Assembly: GCA_016869515.1 (NCBI GenBank)
Contig: VGDZ01000029.1
Location: 1 to 35,034 of the forward strand
DNA: 35,034 nucleotides
From: Alphaproteobacteria bacterium
Lineage (GTDB): Bacteria > Pseudomonadota > Alphaproteobacteria > VGDZ01
Direction: 5' to 3'
Made by a program: the position numbers and the translations under genes. Positions 15,631 to 24,978 of this stretch are shown here, in pieces. The notes under the pieces were generated by a model that made no database searches, was not told the origin of the DNA, and saw nothing but the letters and a program-made list of their open reading frames with translations. How positions within the stretch are numbered: position 1 is the stretch's first letter; each line of letters begins with the position of its first letter.

Positions 15631-17183
15631 GGCGCGGCCGGCAGGCGCAATTCCAGCCGCGCACCGACGACGCGGCCGTCAGCGTCGCGGCGGTTGGCGG
15701 CGGACAGGCTGCCGCCATGGGCCTCGATCACGCGCCTTGCGATGGCCAGGCCGAGGCCGGAATGATGGCCGAAGGCCTCGCCTTCGGGCCTTCGGGTGTG
15801 GAAGCGCTCGAAGACTTTTTCCAGTTCGTCGTCGGGGATACCCGGCCCCTGGTCGTCGACCGTCAGCAGGATATCGGAGTCCGCGCGGGCCAAGGCGATG
15901 CGCACCGTGCCGCCGGGCGGGCTGAAGGAACACGCATTGTCGATCAGGTTGGCCAGCGCGCGGCCCAGGCGTTCGGGCCGGCCCGGCACGACAGCGGCGC
16001 GATCGGGCGCCGCGAATTCGAAGCGCAGCCCGCGATCGGCGAAGGCCTCGATCACGCCCTGCACCAGCGCCGCCAGGTCGACCGGCTGCAAGTCCTCGCG
16101 GGTGATTTCGGCGTCCAGCCGCGAGGCCTCGGCGATGTCGCCGATCAGCCGGTCGAGCCGCGCCACGTCCTCGGCGGCGATGCGCAACAGGCGTTCGCGC
16201 TGCGCCGGATCGGCGGTCAGCGGCAGGGTCTCGATCGCGCTGCGCAACGAAGACAGCGGATTGCGGATCTCGTGGGCGACATCGGCGGCGAAGGCCTCGG
16301 TGGCATCCAGCCGGCGATAAAGCTCGCGCGTCATCCCGGCCAGCGCGGTCGACAGCGCGCCGATCTCGTCGCCGCGCCGGGCCAGATCGGGAATCGCGAC
16401 CTTGCGTCCGGCGCCCAGCCGCACCGCATCCGCCGCCGCCGCCAGCCGCACCAGCGGCCGGGCGATGGTCGCCGCCAGCAGCAAGGACAGCGCCACCGTC
16501 ACCGCCAGCGTCCAGCCGAAATAGCGCAGGATGTCGCGGCGCTCGGCGGCGAGGCGGCGTTCGATCGCGGTGTCGCGCTCGATCAGCAGAAGGACGGCGC
16601 TGAGCTGGCGCAGGCGCTGCACCGGCAGCGCCACGGTCAGCACGATGGTGCCGTCGCCGCCCAGTCGCGCCGCGCTGGCGGCCTCGCCCGCCAGGGCCTG
16701 GCGCAACTCGGCCAGGCTTTCGATCGCGCTGGGAAAGGCCTCCAGCGGCGGATCGCGCGCCAGCGCCGCCGCCAGCCGATCCCACAACCCCATCAGCCGC
16801 TCGCCCAGACCCGGTCCTTCGCCCGGCGGGGGCAGGGGCGCGGCCTCGACCGCGCGCACGCCGCCGGCCAGGCGGCGCGAATCCGCCACCAGCACGCCCG
16901 AGGGATCGTAAAGCCGCACCGCCACGTCGCCGGCCGATCCCAGGCGCTGCAGGATGGCGATGGCGGCGGCGCGGTCCAGTCGCTGCGCCAGGTTTTCGTC
17001 GCGCGTGGCGGCTTCGCCCAGCGCGCCGGCGATGACCTGGCCGCGGGCCTCCAGCGTCTCCAGCCGGGCGGCGATCAGCCCGTCGCGGAACGGATCCAGG
17101 GTCAGCAGCCCGATCACCAGCAGGGCCGGCGCGATCAGGTTCAGCGCCAGGATGCGCCGGGTCAGGCGCCCGCGCGCGGTCAT
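15627..17183 (-). CDS. chvG: ChvG/ExoS-type sensor histidine kinase
   Basis: 518 residues. Membrane segments are near 11-30 and 219-242, with a periplasmic domain of about 190 residues between them. A HAMP linker follows, then HisKA with ADVAHEIRNPLSS (His304) and HATPase_c with NLIDNACSFSPP, DDQGPGIP and HHSGLGLAIARRVIEAHGG. ChvG-ChvI systems sense acid or envelope stress and control surface polysaccharide and virulence genes in relatives. The ATG overlaps the chvI stop, and its stop overlaps the hprK start, both as ATGA. Confidence 0.92.
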   Translation of the reverse strand: MTARGRLTRRILALNLIAPALLVIGLLTLDPFRDGLIAARLETLEARGQVIAGALGEAATRDENLAQRLDRAAAIAILQRLGSAGDVAVRLYDPSGVLVADSRRLAGGVRAVEAAPLPPPGEGPGLGERLMGLWDRLAAALARDPPLEAFPSAIESLAELRQALAGEAASAARLGGDGTIVLTVALPVQRLRQLSAVLLLIERDTAIERRLAAERRDILRYFGWTLAVTVALSLLLAATIARPLVRLAAAADAVRLGAGRKVAIPDLARRGDEIGALSTALAGMTRELYRRLDATEAFAADVAHEIRNPLSSLRSAIETLPLTADPAQRERLLRIAAEDVARLDRLIGDIAEASRLDAEITREDLQPVDLAALVQGVIEAFADRGLRFEFAAPDRAAVVPGRPERLGRALANLIDNACSFSPPGGTVRIALARADSDILLTVDDQGPGIPDDELEKVFERFHTRRPEGEAFGHHSGLGLAIARRVIEAHGGSLSAANRRDADGRVVGARLELRLPAAP

Positions 17184-17881
17184 TCCGAAAACTTGTAGCC
17201 GACGCCGTAAAGCGTGGCGATGGAGTCGAACTTGGGATCGACCGCGCGGAACTTCTTGCGCAGGCGCTTGACGTGGCTGTCGATCGAGCGGTCGTCGACC
17301 GGCTCGCCCGCGCCGTAGGCGACGTCGATCAGCTGGTCGCGGGTCTTGACGTGGCCCGGCCGCTCGGCCAGCGCCTTGAGCAGCAGAAATTCGGACACCG
17401 TCACCGCCACCGGCTTGTCGTCCCAGCGGCAGGCATAGGTCTCGGGTTCCAGCACCAGCCGGCCGCGGCGCAGCGCCGCTTCGGCCGGCTTGTCCCGCGG
17501 CGCGGCCTCGGGCGCATCGGCGGAGCGGCGCAGCAGCGCGCGGATGCGCTCGATCAGCAGCCGGGTCGAGAACGGCTTGCGGATGTAGTCGTCGGCGCCG
17601 CGCTTGAGGCCTTCGACCTCGTCGATCTCGGCGTCCTTGGAGGTGAGGAAGATCACCGGCACCCGGCTTTCGGCGCGGATCGCGCGCAGCACGGCATGCC
17701 CGTCCATGCCCGGCATCTTGATGTCGAGCACGATCAGGTCCGCCGGCCGCTCGGCCAGCGCCTTGACCGCCTGCGCGCCGTCGCCGAATGCAAGCACGCG
17801 GAACCCCGCCGCCTCGAGCGCGATCGCGAGCGAGGCCAGGATGTTGCGGTCGTCGTCGATCAGCGCGACCGTGGCCGGCAT
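17180..17881 (-). CDS. chvI: ChvI-type OmpR-family response regulator
   Basis: 233 residues. The receiver domain has acidic IDDD (8-11), phospho-Asp53 in VLDIKMPGMDG, FLTSKD and the Lys of IRKPFS. The C-terminal winged helix has VSEFLLLKAL, VKTRDQLIDVAYG, SIDSHVKRLRKKF and YGVGYKFSE. It pairs with ChvG. Nine bp separate its start from the end of the upstream MATE gene, so it may be transcribed from there as well as from a promoter inside that gene. Confidence 0.94.
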   Translation of the reverse strand: MPATVALIDDDRNILASLAIALEAAGFRVLAFGDGAQAVKALAERPADLIVLDIKMPGMDGHAVLRAIRAESRVPVIFLTSKDAEIDEVEGLKRGADDYIRKPFSTRLLIERIRALLRRSADAPEAAPRDKPAEAALRRGRLVLEPETYACRWDDKPVAVTVSEFLLLKALAERPGHVKTRDQLIDVAYGAGEPVDDRSIDSHVKRLRKKFRAVDPKFDSIATLYGVGYKFSE

Positions 17882-17890
17882 GGCGCCAGT

Positions 17891-19234
17891 CTACAGCCGA
17901 ATCGCGGGCTTGTTCAGCACGCGCCTGAGCCTGAGCCCGAAGCCCAGGCTGGCGGCCAGCACGCCCGCCAGCGCACCCCCCAGCAGCCCGGCCGGACCCA
18001 ATTCGAGGGCGAAGGCCAGCACCAGCGCGGTCGGGATCATCACCGCCCAGAACGCCAGCACCGCCAGCGCGGTCGTGGTCCAGATGTCGCCGGCGCCGCG
18101 CAGCGCCGAGGACAAGGCGGCCTGGGCGCCGTCGAAGGGTAAAAGGAAACAGGCCACCGCCATCGGCGCCATTGCCGCCGCGCGCAAGCCCGCATCCGGA
18201 GTGTAAAGCGCCATCAGCCCATCGGGAATCGATGCGAACAGGACCGAGAACAGCGCCATGGCGCCGAAGGTCATGGCAACCCCGGTCCAGGCCGCGGCGT
18301 TGCGTCCGGCGCGGTCGCCGGCGCCGACCGCATTGCCGACCCGGACCGCGGTCGCGGTCGAAAGCCCGATCGCCACCATGAACACCAGGATCACCAGGTT
18401 CATGACGATCTGATACGAGGCCACTGCCTCGGTGCCGAGATAGCCCGCGGCGATCACCAAACCTTGGAAGGCGATGGTCTCGCTGCCGAAGGCGACGCCA
18501 TAGGGATAACCGAGGCGGCGCAGCCTTCGCCCGACCTCGGTCGAGATGTCGAAGCTGCGTACGCCGAAGCGCGCACCCTCGGCCATCACCAGCACATAGG
18601 CGATCAGACCCAGCGCGATCAGCCAGCGGACGATGGTGGTGGCCCACACCGCGCCGGCCGCGCCCATGGCCGGAAAGCCGGCCTCGCCGTAGATCAGCAG
18701 CCAGTTCAGGCCGACATTGACCAGATTGCCCAGCAGCATGGCGATCATGCCGGGGGTGGGGCGATGCACCGCCTCGAGGAAGAAGGTGGTGGCCACCGCC
18801 AGCAGAATCGCCGGCATGCCGATGGCCGAGGCGGTCAGCACCTCGCCCGCGCCCTTGGCCAGCGCCTCGGGATAGCCGATGGCCAGGAACAGCGCCTCGC
18901 CGAAGGGGCACAGCGCCGCGGCGCCAAGCCCGATCACCAGCCCGTGCAGCAGCGCCGTGCGCCAGATCGCGCCGCAGCGCCCGGCCTCGCCCGCGCCATA
19001 GGCCTGGGCGGTCAGCACGGCAGTGCCGAACAACAGCCCCAGCACCACCATCTGCACCATCAGCTGCGGCGCCATGCCGATGCCGAGATGAGCCAGCGCC
19101 TCGACCCCGGCGCGGCCGGTCATGACGGTATCGACCGTGACCAGCATCAGGCTGCCGGCGCGCTGCATCATCACCGGCCCGGCCAGACGCAGCGTCGGCC
19201 AGGCATGGGCGGCAAGGGCGGCCGGGATCGACAT
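17891..19234 (-). CDS. MATE-family efflux transporter (NorM-like)
   Basis: 447 residues and 12 hydrophobic segments. It has the two-fold repeated MATE pattern: an N-half beginning LAGPVMMQRAGSLMLVTVDTVM and a C-half beginning RLGYPYGVAFGSETIAFQGLV. Family members expel cationic drugs or metabolites using Na+ or H+ gradients; substrate here is unknown. It directly precedes chvI on the same strand, an unusual neighbour since relatives often carry pckA near chvI. I saw no convincing promoter in the gap before its ATG. Confidence 0.9.
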   Translation of the reverse strand: MSIPAALAAHAWPTLRLAGPVMMQRAGSLMLVTVDTVMTGRAGVEALAHLGIGMAPQLMVQMVVLGLLFGTAVLTAQAYGAGEAGRCGAIWRTALLHGLVIGLGAAALCPFGEALFLAIGYPEALAKGAGEVLTASAIGMPAILLAVATTFFLEAVHRPTPGMIAMLLGNLVNVGLNWLLIYGEAGFPAMGAAGAVWATTIVRWLIALGLIAYVLVMAEGARFGVRSFDISTEVGRRLRRLGYPYGVAFGSETIAFQGLVIAAGYLGTEAVASYQIVMNLVILVFMVAIGLSTATAVRVGNAVGAGDRAGRNAAAWTGVAMTFGAMALFSVLFASIPDGLMALYTPDAGLRAAAMAPMAVACFLLPFDGAQAALSSALRGAGDIWTTTALAVLAFWAVMIPTALVLAFALELGPAGLLGGALAGVLAASLGFGLRLRRVLNKPAIRL

Positions 19235-19282
19235 GGCGGGCGACCTTACTCAGCGGCCGGCGCGGGGTCGAGACGTTAGCAA

Positions 19283-19311
19283 TTGACCCGTCGGCGGCGA
19301 TGCCGTAGCTG
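19283..19311 (+). promoter_or_regulatory. Candidate promoter of the HugZ-like gene
   Basis: TTGACC (19283-19288), 17-bp spacer, TAGCTG (19306-19311), ending 7 bp before the ATG. The -35 is good and the -10 is weak. No SD is seen, so the transcript may be leaderless. Confidence 0.35.
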
Positions 19312-19318
19312 AATCGCC

Positions 19319-20041
19319 ATGGATCAAGCCGCCGCCGCCCCGCCCGCGCTGCTGGCCCGCCGCCTGGTGCGCCGCGCCGTGACGGCGACCTTGGCGACGC
19401 GGCTCAAGGGCCAGGAGGGCTGGCCCTATGCCTCGCTGGTGCTGCTGGCGGTGGATCACGACGGCAGCCCGCTTTTGCTGATGTCGCGGCTGGCCGAGCA
19501 CACCCGCAATCTCGATGCCGATTCGCGCGTCAGCCTGCTGGTGACCGGCGATTTCGGCGGCGAGGACCCGCTGACCTCGACCCGCGTCACCATCCAGGGC
19601 CGCGCCAGCCCCTCGGCCGAGGCGCGGCACCGCGCCCGCTTCGTCGCCCGCCATCCCTCGGCCCAGGGCTATGCCGGCTTCGGCGATTTCTCGGTCTGGC
19701 GGGTGGCGGTCGAGCGGGTGCACCTGGTGGCGGGCTTCGGGCGCATCCATTGGATCGACGGCCAGGCCTTCCGCGCCGAGGCGCCCTTGGCGCTGGCGAT
19801 GCGCGAGACCGACATCGTCAGCCACATGAATTCGGACCATCCCGATGCGGTGCAGCTTTACGCCACGCGGCTGCTGGGCCTGGGCGAGGGCGCGTGGCGC
19901 ATGATCGGCATCGATCCCGAAGGGGTCGACCTGCACGCCGATGGGCGGCTCGGGCGGCTCGATTTCGAACAGCCGGTGGCCGACGCCGACCAGGCGCGGG
20001 CCGAACTGGTCAAGCTGGCCAAGGACGCAAGGCGAGGTTAA
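19319..20041 (+). CDS. HugZ-like FMN-split-barrel protein with DUF2470 domain
   Basis: 240 residues. The N-terminal part (about 10-150) is a pyridoxamine-phosphate-oxidase-like split barrel with LATRLKGQEGWPYASLV, SLLVTG and RVTIQGRA. The C-terminal part is a DUF2470 domain with IVSHMNSDHPDAVQLYA. This architecture is found in HugZ/HutZ haem-degrading or haem-utilisation proteins, though many members are uncharacterised. It is near no haem transport genes. Its TAA shares the palindrome TTAA with the stop of the converging DUF1272 gene. Confidence 0.82.
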   Translation: MDQAAAAPPALLARRLVRRAVTATLATRLKGQEGWPYASLVLLAVDHDGSPLLLMSRLAEHTRNLDADSRVSLLVTGDFGGEDPLTSTRVTIQGRASPSAEARHRARFVARHPSAQGYAGFGDFSVWRVAVERVHLVAGFGRIHWIDGQAFRAEAPLALAMRETDIVSHMNSDHPDAVQLYATRLLGLGEGAWRMIGIDPEGVDLHADGRLGRLDFEQPVADADQARAELVKLAKDARRG

Positions 20042-20286
20042 GCCGCGCGGCCGCAGCCTTTCGGTTTATGCACGCGCGTGGTCGAAGCCGGGAATTTGGC
20101 CAGCTTTTCGGTCGGCCGGCGCGGCCGCGGCACCAATTCGCCGCCGCAATTCGGGCACTTGCCGCCCAGCGCGCCCTCGGCGCAGTCGCGGCAGAAGGTG
20201 CATTCGAACGAGCAGATCCGCGCTTCGGCCGAGTCCGGCGGCAGGTCGCGATCGCAACATTCGCATCCGGGACGAAGCTGCAGCAT
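20038..20286 (-). CDS. DUF1272 zinc-ribbon protein
   Basis: 82 residues, nine cysteines in the N-terminal half: C8, C10, C11, C25, C29, C32, C35, C44 and C47. LRPGCECCDRDLPPDS followed by ICSFECTFCRDC and GKCPNCGGELVPRP is the DUF1272 signature. The Cys pairs suggest two zinc-binding knuckles. Function is unknown. It starts 16 bp after the tyrC stop on the same strand and may be cotranscribed with the aromatic amino-acid genes. Confidence 0.87.
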   Translation of the reverse strand: MLQLRPGCECCDRDLPPDSAEARICSFECTFCRDCAEGALGGKCPNCGGELVPRPRRPTEKLAKFPASTTRVHKPKGCGRAA

Positions 20287-20302
20287 GGCGATGCTTCTCG
20301 CC

Positions 20303-21190
20303 TCACGCCTGCTTGGCGTCGATGATGCCGCGGCGGATGGCGCGGGTGCGGACGAACAGCTCCTCCAGCGCCTTGCCGTCGCCGTAGCGAATCGCGCGCT
20401 GCAGCGCGGTCAGGTCCTCGGTGAAGCGGCCCAGCATCTCCAGCACCGCGTCGCGGTTGTTGAGGAACACGTCGCGCCACATCACCGGGTCCGAAGCGGC
20501 GATGCGGGTGAAGTCGCGGAAGCCGCCGGCCGAATAGTTGATGACTTCCGAGCGCGTGACGTTGCCCAGGTCGGCCGCCGTGCCGACGATGGTGTAGGCG
20601 ATCAGATGCGGCAGATGCGAGGTCACGGCCAGCACCAGATCGTGATGCGCCGGGTCCATGATCTCGACCTTCGAGCCGGCGCCGCGCCAGAACGCGGCCA
20701 GCCGATCGACCGCCGCCGGGTCGGTGCCGGCGGGCGGGGTCAGGATCGCCCAGCGGCCCTCGAACAGCTCGGCGAAGCCGGCATCGGGGCCGGAATGCTC
20801 GGTGCCGGCGATGGGATGGCCGGGGATCAGGTGCACGCCCGGCGGCAGCAAGGGCGCGAGGTCGCGGGCGACGCAGCTCTTGACCGAGCCGACGTCGCTG
20901 AGGATCGCGCCCGGGCGAAGCGCGCCCCGCAGCGCCTCGACCGCGGGGCGATAGGCCGAAAGCGGCGTGCACAGCAGCACCAGATCGGCACCCTCGGCCG
21001 CGCGCGCCGGATCGGCTTCGACCGCGTCGGCGATGCCGAGTTCGACCACGCGCTTGCGCACCGCCTCGCTGGCATCGCTGACGGCGATACGCCCGGCCAG
21101 ATTCTGGCGGCGGACGACGCGCGCCAGCGACGAGCCGATCAGCCCGCAGCCGATCAGCGCCAGGCGCGCGAACACGGGCGTTGCGCTCAA
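20303..21190 (-). CDS. tyrC: Prephenate/arogenate dehydrogenase
   Basis: 295 residues. The Rossmann motif is [14 protein letters not shown], followed by SDVGSVK and the active-site region [12 protein letters not shown]; later [11 protein letters not shown]. It makes the tyrosine precursor by oxidative decarboxylation of prephenate or arogenate. I chose a TTG start at 21190: its TTGA overlaps the hisC stop, and AAGGAG lies 8 bp before it. A GTG five codons later (21175) would be too far from this SD. Confidence 0.9.
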   Translation of the reverse strand: MSATPVFARLALIGCGLIGSSLARVVRRQNLAGRIAVSDASEAVRKRVVELGIADAVEADPARAAEGADLVLLCTPLSAYRPAVEALRGALRPGAILSDVGSVKSCVARDLAPLLPPGVHLIPGHPIAGTEHSGPDAGFAELFEGRWAILTPPAGTDPAAVDRLAAFWRGAGSKVEIMDPAHHDLVLAVTSHLPHLIAYTIVGTAADLGNVTRSEVINYSAGGFRDFTRIAASDPVMWRDVFLNNRDAVLEMLGRFTEDLTALQRAIRYGDGKALEELFVRTRAIRRGIIDAKQA

Positions 21191-22275
21191 GCCAGGAACT
21201 CCTTGAGGCCGGCGATCGCGGCGCGGTTCTCCTCTTCCGTGCCGACGGTGGCGCGCAGGCAGTCGGGCAGGCCATAGGCCGCGACCGCGCGCAGCACCAC
21301 GCCGCGAGACTTCAGGTGCGCGTCCGCCGCCTGGGCTTGGCCGGCGCCCTTGGCAAAGCGGATCAGGACGAAATTGCCGACCGAGGGCACGGCCTCGAGC
21401 CCGAGCGCCGCGACCTCCTTCTCCAGCCAGGGCCGCCAGATGTCGTTGTGGGTGCGGGCGCGGTCGGTATGGGCGATGTCGGCCAGCGCGGCGATGGCCG
21501 CGGCCTGGGCCGGCATCGCGGTGTTGAACGGCCCGCGCACCCGGTTCAGCACGTCGGCGATCTCGGCCGGACAATAGGCCCAGCCCAGCCGCAGCGCGGC
21601 CAGGCCGTAGATCTTGCTGAAGGTGCGCAGCATGACGACATTGCCCTTGTCGACCAGCTCGACGCCCGAGGAATAGTCGTTGCGGGCGACATATTCGGCA
21701 TAGGCGGCGTCGACCGCCAACAGGCAATTGCCCGGCAAGGCGGCGCGCAGGCGTTCGAGTTCGGCGCCGGAGTTGTGGCTGCCGGTCGGATTGTTGGGAT
21801 TGGCGACGAACACCAGCCGCGTGCGCGGGGTGACGGCGCGGATCAGGGCGTCGATGTCGGTGCGAAGCTTGGGCTCCGGCGCGGCCACCGGCGTGGCGCC
21901 GGCGGCCAGCGCCGACAGCCGATACATCAAGAATCCGTGCTGGCTGAACAGCACCTCGTCGCCGGGGCCGGCATAGGCCTTGACCAAAAGCGCGATCAGC
22001 TCGTCCGATCCCGCGCCGCAGACGATGCGCGCCGGATCGAGACCGTGATGCTTGCCCAGCGCCTGGCGCAGCGCCACCGCGCCGCCGTCGGGATAGCGGT
22101 GCAGCTCGCCGGCCAGGGCGCGGTAGGCGTCGATCGCCTTGGGGCTGGGGCCGAGCGGGCTTTCGTTCGACGACAACTTGTGGGTGCGCGCGGCACCCGC
22201 GGCCTTGGACTCGCCCGGCACATAGGGCGCGATGTCGAGAATGCCGGGACGCGGCTTGAGGCTGGACACGGTCAC
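21187..22275 (-). CDS. hisC: HisC-family aminotransferase
   Basis: 362 residues, PLP fold type [13 protein letters not shown] near the start, ANPNNPTG, and the PLP-lysine in [15 protein letters not shown] are HisC motifs. Family members act on histidinol phosphate, and many also on aromatic amino acids. Placement between chorismate mutase and tyrC suggests a role on prephenate or phenylpyruvate/hydroxyphenylpyruvate, which is inference. The GTG start at 22275 overlaps the previous stop as GTGA; an in-frame GTG two codons on has better SD spacing. Confidence 0.9.
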   Translation of the reverse strand: MTVSSLKPRPGILDIAPYVPGESKAAGAARTHKLSSNESPLGPSPKAIDAYRALAGELHRYPDGGAVALRQALGKHHGLDPARIVCGAGSDELIALLVKAYAGPGDEVLFSQHGFLMYRLSALAAGATPVAAPEPKLRTDIDALIRAVTPRTRLVFVANPNNPTGSHNSGAELERLRAALPGNCLLAVDAAYAEYVARNDYSSGVELVDKGNVVMLRTFSKIYGLAALRLGWAYCPAEIADVLNRVRGPFNTAMPAQAAAIAALADIAHTDRARTHNDIWRPWLEKEVAALGLEAVPSVGNFVLIRFAKGAGQAQAADAHLKSRGVVLRAVAAYGLPDCLRATVGTEEENRAAIAGLKEFLA

Positions 22276-23105
22276 GAACTCCCAAGCTTGGAGGGATCGA
22301 CGGGTTGGGCGAAGGCGCCGATGACCTGGGCCTGGCCGAGACGCGCCAGCTTGACGTCGTCGCCGGCCACGAAACCGCTGACGACGTAGAGATGGCGGTT
22401 CAGCGCGCCCTGCTTGACCGAGTCCAGCAGCTGACCCGACAGCCCGGCATCGGCCAGCCGTTGCGCCAGCCAGCCGCGGCTGACGTCGACATCGGTGGTC
22501 AGCGCCACCAGGCTATCGTCGGCCCCCGAAGCCTCGGGCGCGATCGGCGCCACCACCAGCGCGATCGTGCCGTCGGCGCGCGCCAGGAAGGGCAGGCGCA
22601 CGATCGCCCGCGCCGCGTTGGGCGAAAGCAATTGTGGCCACCACGCCTCCTGCCCTTCGTCGCCGGGCCAAGGCAAGACCGCCACCGTGCCGGGAGCCTG
22701 TTCGACTTGGCTCAGCGCGGCGCCGGCCGAGCGCTGAACCGTCACGGCCACCGCCGCGCCGAAATGATCGCGCGCCAGTTCGGTCAGCGCCGCCAGGCGC
22801 TCGGCTGGACCGGCCAGCGCCACCGCCAGCGGACCCTGGCGCAGCGTGTTGGCGCACATGATCTCGCGCCAGACACGGGCCAGCGTGGCGCGCGGCACCA
22901 ACTTGTCGGGCTGGCCCAGCACGCGCCGCAGCACCTGGGCCTCGCGGCCCGGGCGCAGGAAAGGCGGCCGCGCGCCGGCCTCGCGCTTGGCGGCGGCGAT
23001 GTCGCCCGCCAATGCCGCGCGCCGGCGCACCAGTTCCAGCAACTGGTCGTCGATGCGGTCGATCTCCTCGCGGATCGCGGTCAGCGGGCGCGGACGGTCG
23101 TTCAT
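22272..23105 (-). CDS. Chorismate mutase with uncharacterised C-terminal domain
   Basis: 277 residues. Residues 8-95 are an AroQ-type chorismate mutase: [30 protein letters not shown], then the later helices. Residues about 100-277 form a second alpha/beta domain that resembles the position of a prephenate dehydratase domain, but I do not find the TRF motif of that enzyme. The protein converts chorismate to prephenate; the second half may be a regulatory or degenerate dehydratase-like domain. It heads the unit with hisC and tyrC and is divergent from metX across 81 bp. Confidence 0.83.
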   Translation of the reverse strand: MNDRPRPLTAIREEIDRIDDQLLELVRRRAALAGDIAAAKREAGARPPFLRPGREAQVLRRVLGQPDKLVPRATLARVWREIMCANTLRQGPLAVALAGPAERLAALTELARDHFGAAVAVTVQRSAGAALSQVEQAPGTVAVLPWPGDEGQEAWWPQLLSPNAARAIVRLPFLARADGTIALVVAPIAPEASGADDSLVALTTDVDVSRGWLAQRLADAGLSGQLLDSVKQGALNRHLYVVSGFVAGDDVKLARLGQAQVIGAFAQPVDPSKLGSS

Positions 23106-23149
23106 GGCCGCATCCCTAATCCGCGGCCGCTCCGAAAGCAAAGAAAACG

Positions 23150-23178
23150 TTGACAGCCCGCGCCGCCGCCGCCATCTA
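23150..23178 (+). promoter_or_regulatory. Candidate metX promoter, possibly leaderless
   Basis: A perfect TTGACA (23150-23155), 17-bp spacer and CATCTA (23173-23178). Transcription would begin near the ATG at 23187, and no SD precedes that ATG. The -10 is weak. Confidence 0.4.
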
Positions 23179-23186
23179 GCGCTGCC

Positions 23187-24347
23187 ATGGATCGGGAATC
23201 TCCCCGCGGGCCCGCCTTTCCGGTCGCCGATGCGGTCGCTTCGCTCGGGCGCGAGCGCAAGCTGCGGCTGGATTGCGGCGTCGAGCTGGGCCCCTATGCC
23301 GTCGGCTATCAGACCTATGGCCGGTTGGCGCCCGACCGCAACAACGCGATCCTGATCTGCCACGCCCTGACCGGCGACCAGTACGTCGCCACCGACCATC
23401 CCATCACCGGCAAGCCGGGCTGGTGGATCGACATGATCGGCCCCGGCCGGCCGCTCGACACCGATCGCTATTTCGTGATCTGCGCCAACGTGCTGGGCGG
23501 CTGCATGGGATCGACCGGGCCGAAGGACATCGACCCCGCCACCGGCAAGCCGTGGGGGCTGTCGTTCCCGGTCATCACCATCGGCGACATGGTGCGGGCG
23601 CAGGCCATGCTGCTGGACCATCTCGGCATCGACCAGCTGTTTTGCGTCATCGGCGGCTCGATGGGCGGGATGCAGGTGCTGCAATGGGCCTCGGCCTATC
23701 CGGCGCGCGTGTTCGCGGCGATCTGCATCGCCGCCTCGGCGCGGCACAGCGCCCAGAACATCGCCTTCAACGAGGTCGGCCGGCAGGCGATCATGGCCGA
23801 TCCGGAATGGCGCGGCGGCGACTACCACAGCCACGGCGTCAAGCCGGCGGCGGGCCTGGCGGTGGCGCGCATGGCGGCGCACATCACCTATCTGTCGGAA
23901 GCCGCGCTGCACCGCAAGTTCGGCCGCAACCTGCAGGACCGCGACCAGCTCAGCTTCGGCTTCGAAGCCGATTTCCAGGTCGAAAGCTATCTGCGCCACC
24001 AGGGCTCGAGCTTCGTCGAGCGCTTCGATGCCAATTCCTATCTCTACATCACCCGCGCCATGGACTATTTCGATCTGGCGGCCGAGCACGGCGGGGTGCT
24101 GGCCAATGCCTTCAAGGACACGCGCACGCGCTATTGCATCGTCTCCTTCACCAGCGACTGGCTGTTCCCGACCCGCGAGTCGAAGGAACTGGTGCGGGCG
24201 CTGAACGGCGTCGCCGCCAATGTCAGCTTCGTCGAGATCGAGACCGACAAGGGCCACGACGCCTTCCTGCTCGACGAGCCGCAATTCGAGGCCACCATCC
24301 GCGGCTTCCTCGCCGGCGCGGCCGAGCATCGGGGCCTCGGGCGATGA
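23187..24347 (+). CDS. metX: Homoserine O-acyltransferase MetX
   Basis: 386 residues, alpha/beta hydrolase fold. The nucleophile is Ser158 in [10 protein letters not shown], the Asp is in FTSDWLFP and the His in [18 protein letters not shown] and [12 protein letters not shown] are the acyl-CoA/homoserine-binding motifs. It activates homoserine for methionine synthesis. Acetyl versus succinyl preference is not decided here. The TGA overlaps the metW start (ATGA), the standard alphaproteobacterial metXW pair. Confidence 0.95.
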   Translation: MDRESPRGPAFPVADAVASLGRERKLRLDCGVELGPYAVGYQTYGRLAPDRNNAILICHALTGDQYVATDHPITGKPGWWIDMIGPGRPLDTDRYFVICANVLGGCMGSTGPKDIDPATGKPWGLSFPVITIGDMVRAQAMLLDHLGIDQLFCVIGGSMGGMQVLQWASAYPARVFAAICIAASARHSAQNIAFNEVGRQAIMADPEWRGGDYHSHGVKPAAGLAVARMAAHITYLSEAALHRKFGRNLQDRDQLSFGFEADFQVESYLRHQGSSFVERFDANSYLYITRAMDYFDLAAEHGGVLANAFKDTRTRYCIVSFTSDWLFPTRESKELVRALNGVAANVSFVEIETDKGHDAFLLDEPQFEATIRGFLAGAAEHRGLGR

Positions 24348-24973
24348 GCGCGGCCGAGATCCAATCGGCGCCGATCGGCATCGAGCTTAGGCTGATCGCC
24401 GAGATGGTGGCGGCCGAGTCGCGCATCCTCGACATCGGCTGCGGCGACGGCGAACTGCTCAAATACCTGACCGCGCACAAGCGGGTCGACGGCCGCGGCA
24501 TCGAACTCGATCCGGCGCAGGTGGCGCGCGCGGTGGCGCACGGGCTGTCGGTCATCCAGGGCGACGCCGACACCGATCTCAAGGACTTTCCCGATCGGGC
24601 CTTCGACTACGTCATCCTCAGCCAGACCTTGCCGGCCTTGCGCCGGCCGCGCGAGGTGCTGGAGCATCTCTTGCGCATCGGCCGCCACGCCATCGTCTCG
24701 ATCCCGAATCTGGCCTACTGGCGGCTGCGCTGGCGGCTGATGACCCGCGGCCGGGTGCCGATGACCCGGGTCTTCCGCGATCCCTGGTATTCGACGCCGA
24801 TCATCCATCCCTGCTCGATCGAGGATTTCCTCAGCCTGTGCGGCGATCTCGGCATCAGGGTCGAACGCTCCGAAGTGCTGACCCGCGACGGCCGCCAATC
24901 GCGCTTCGCCGCCTCGGGCGCCTGGGCCAATCTGTTCGGCGAATTGGCGGTGTTCCTGCTGGCGCGGCGCTGA
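24344..24973 (+). CDS. metW: Methionine biosynthesis protein MetW
   Basis: 209 residues of a methyltransferase-like fold. [16 protein letters not shown] is motif I, then [15 protein letters not shown] and the MetW-specific stretch [12 protein letters not shown] followed by [16 protein letters not shown]. It works with MetX in homoserine acylation in relatives. Coupled to metX by ATGA. Its end is 5 bp from the end of the converging methyltransferase gene. Confidence 0.94.
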   Translation: MSAAEIQSAPIGIELRLIAEMVAAESRILDIGCGDGELLKYLTAHKRVDGRGIELDPAQVARAVAHGLSVIQGDADTDLKDFPDRAFDYVILSQTLPALRRPREVLEHLLRIGRHAIVSIPNLAYWRLRWRLMTRGRVPMTRVFRDPWYSTPIIHPCSIEDFLSLCGDLGIRVERSEVLTRDGRQSRFAASGAWANLFGELAVFLLARR

Positions 24974-24978
24974 GAGTT

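Noticed and set aside
15627-18911. A 1094-residue protein covering chvG, chvI and part of the MATE gene
   Set aside because: Only the part after 17183 encodes chvG; the rest is an open shadow frame in GC-rich DNA.
23106-23186. SAM-II riboswitch before metX
   Set aside because: The gap is only 81 bp and lacks the conserved pseudoknot sequence elements; a promoter explains it better.
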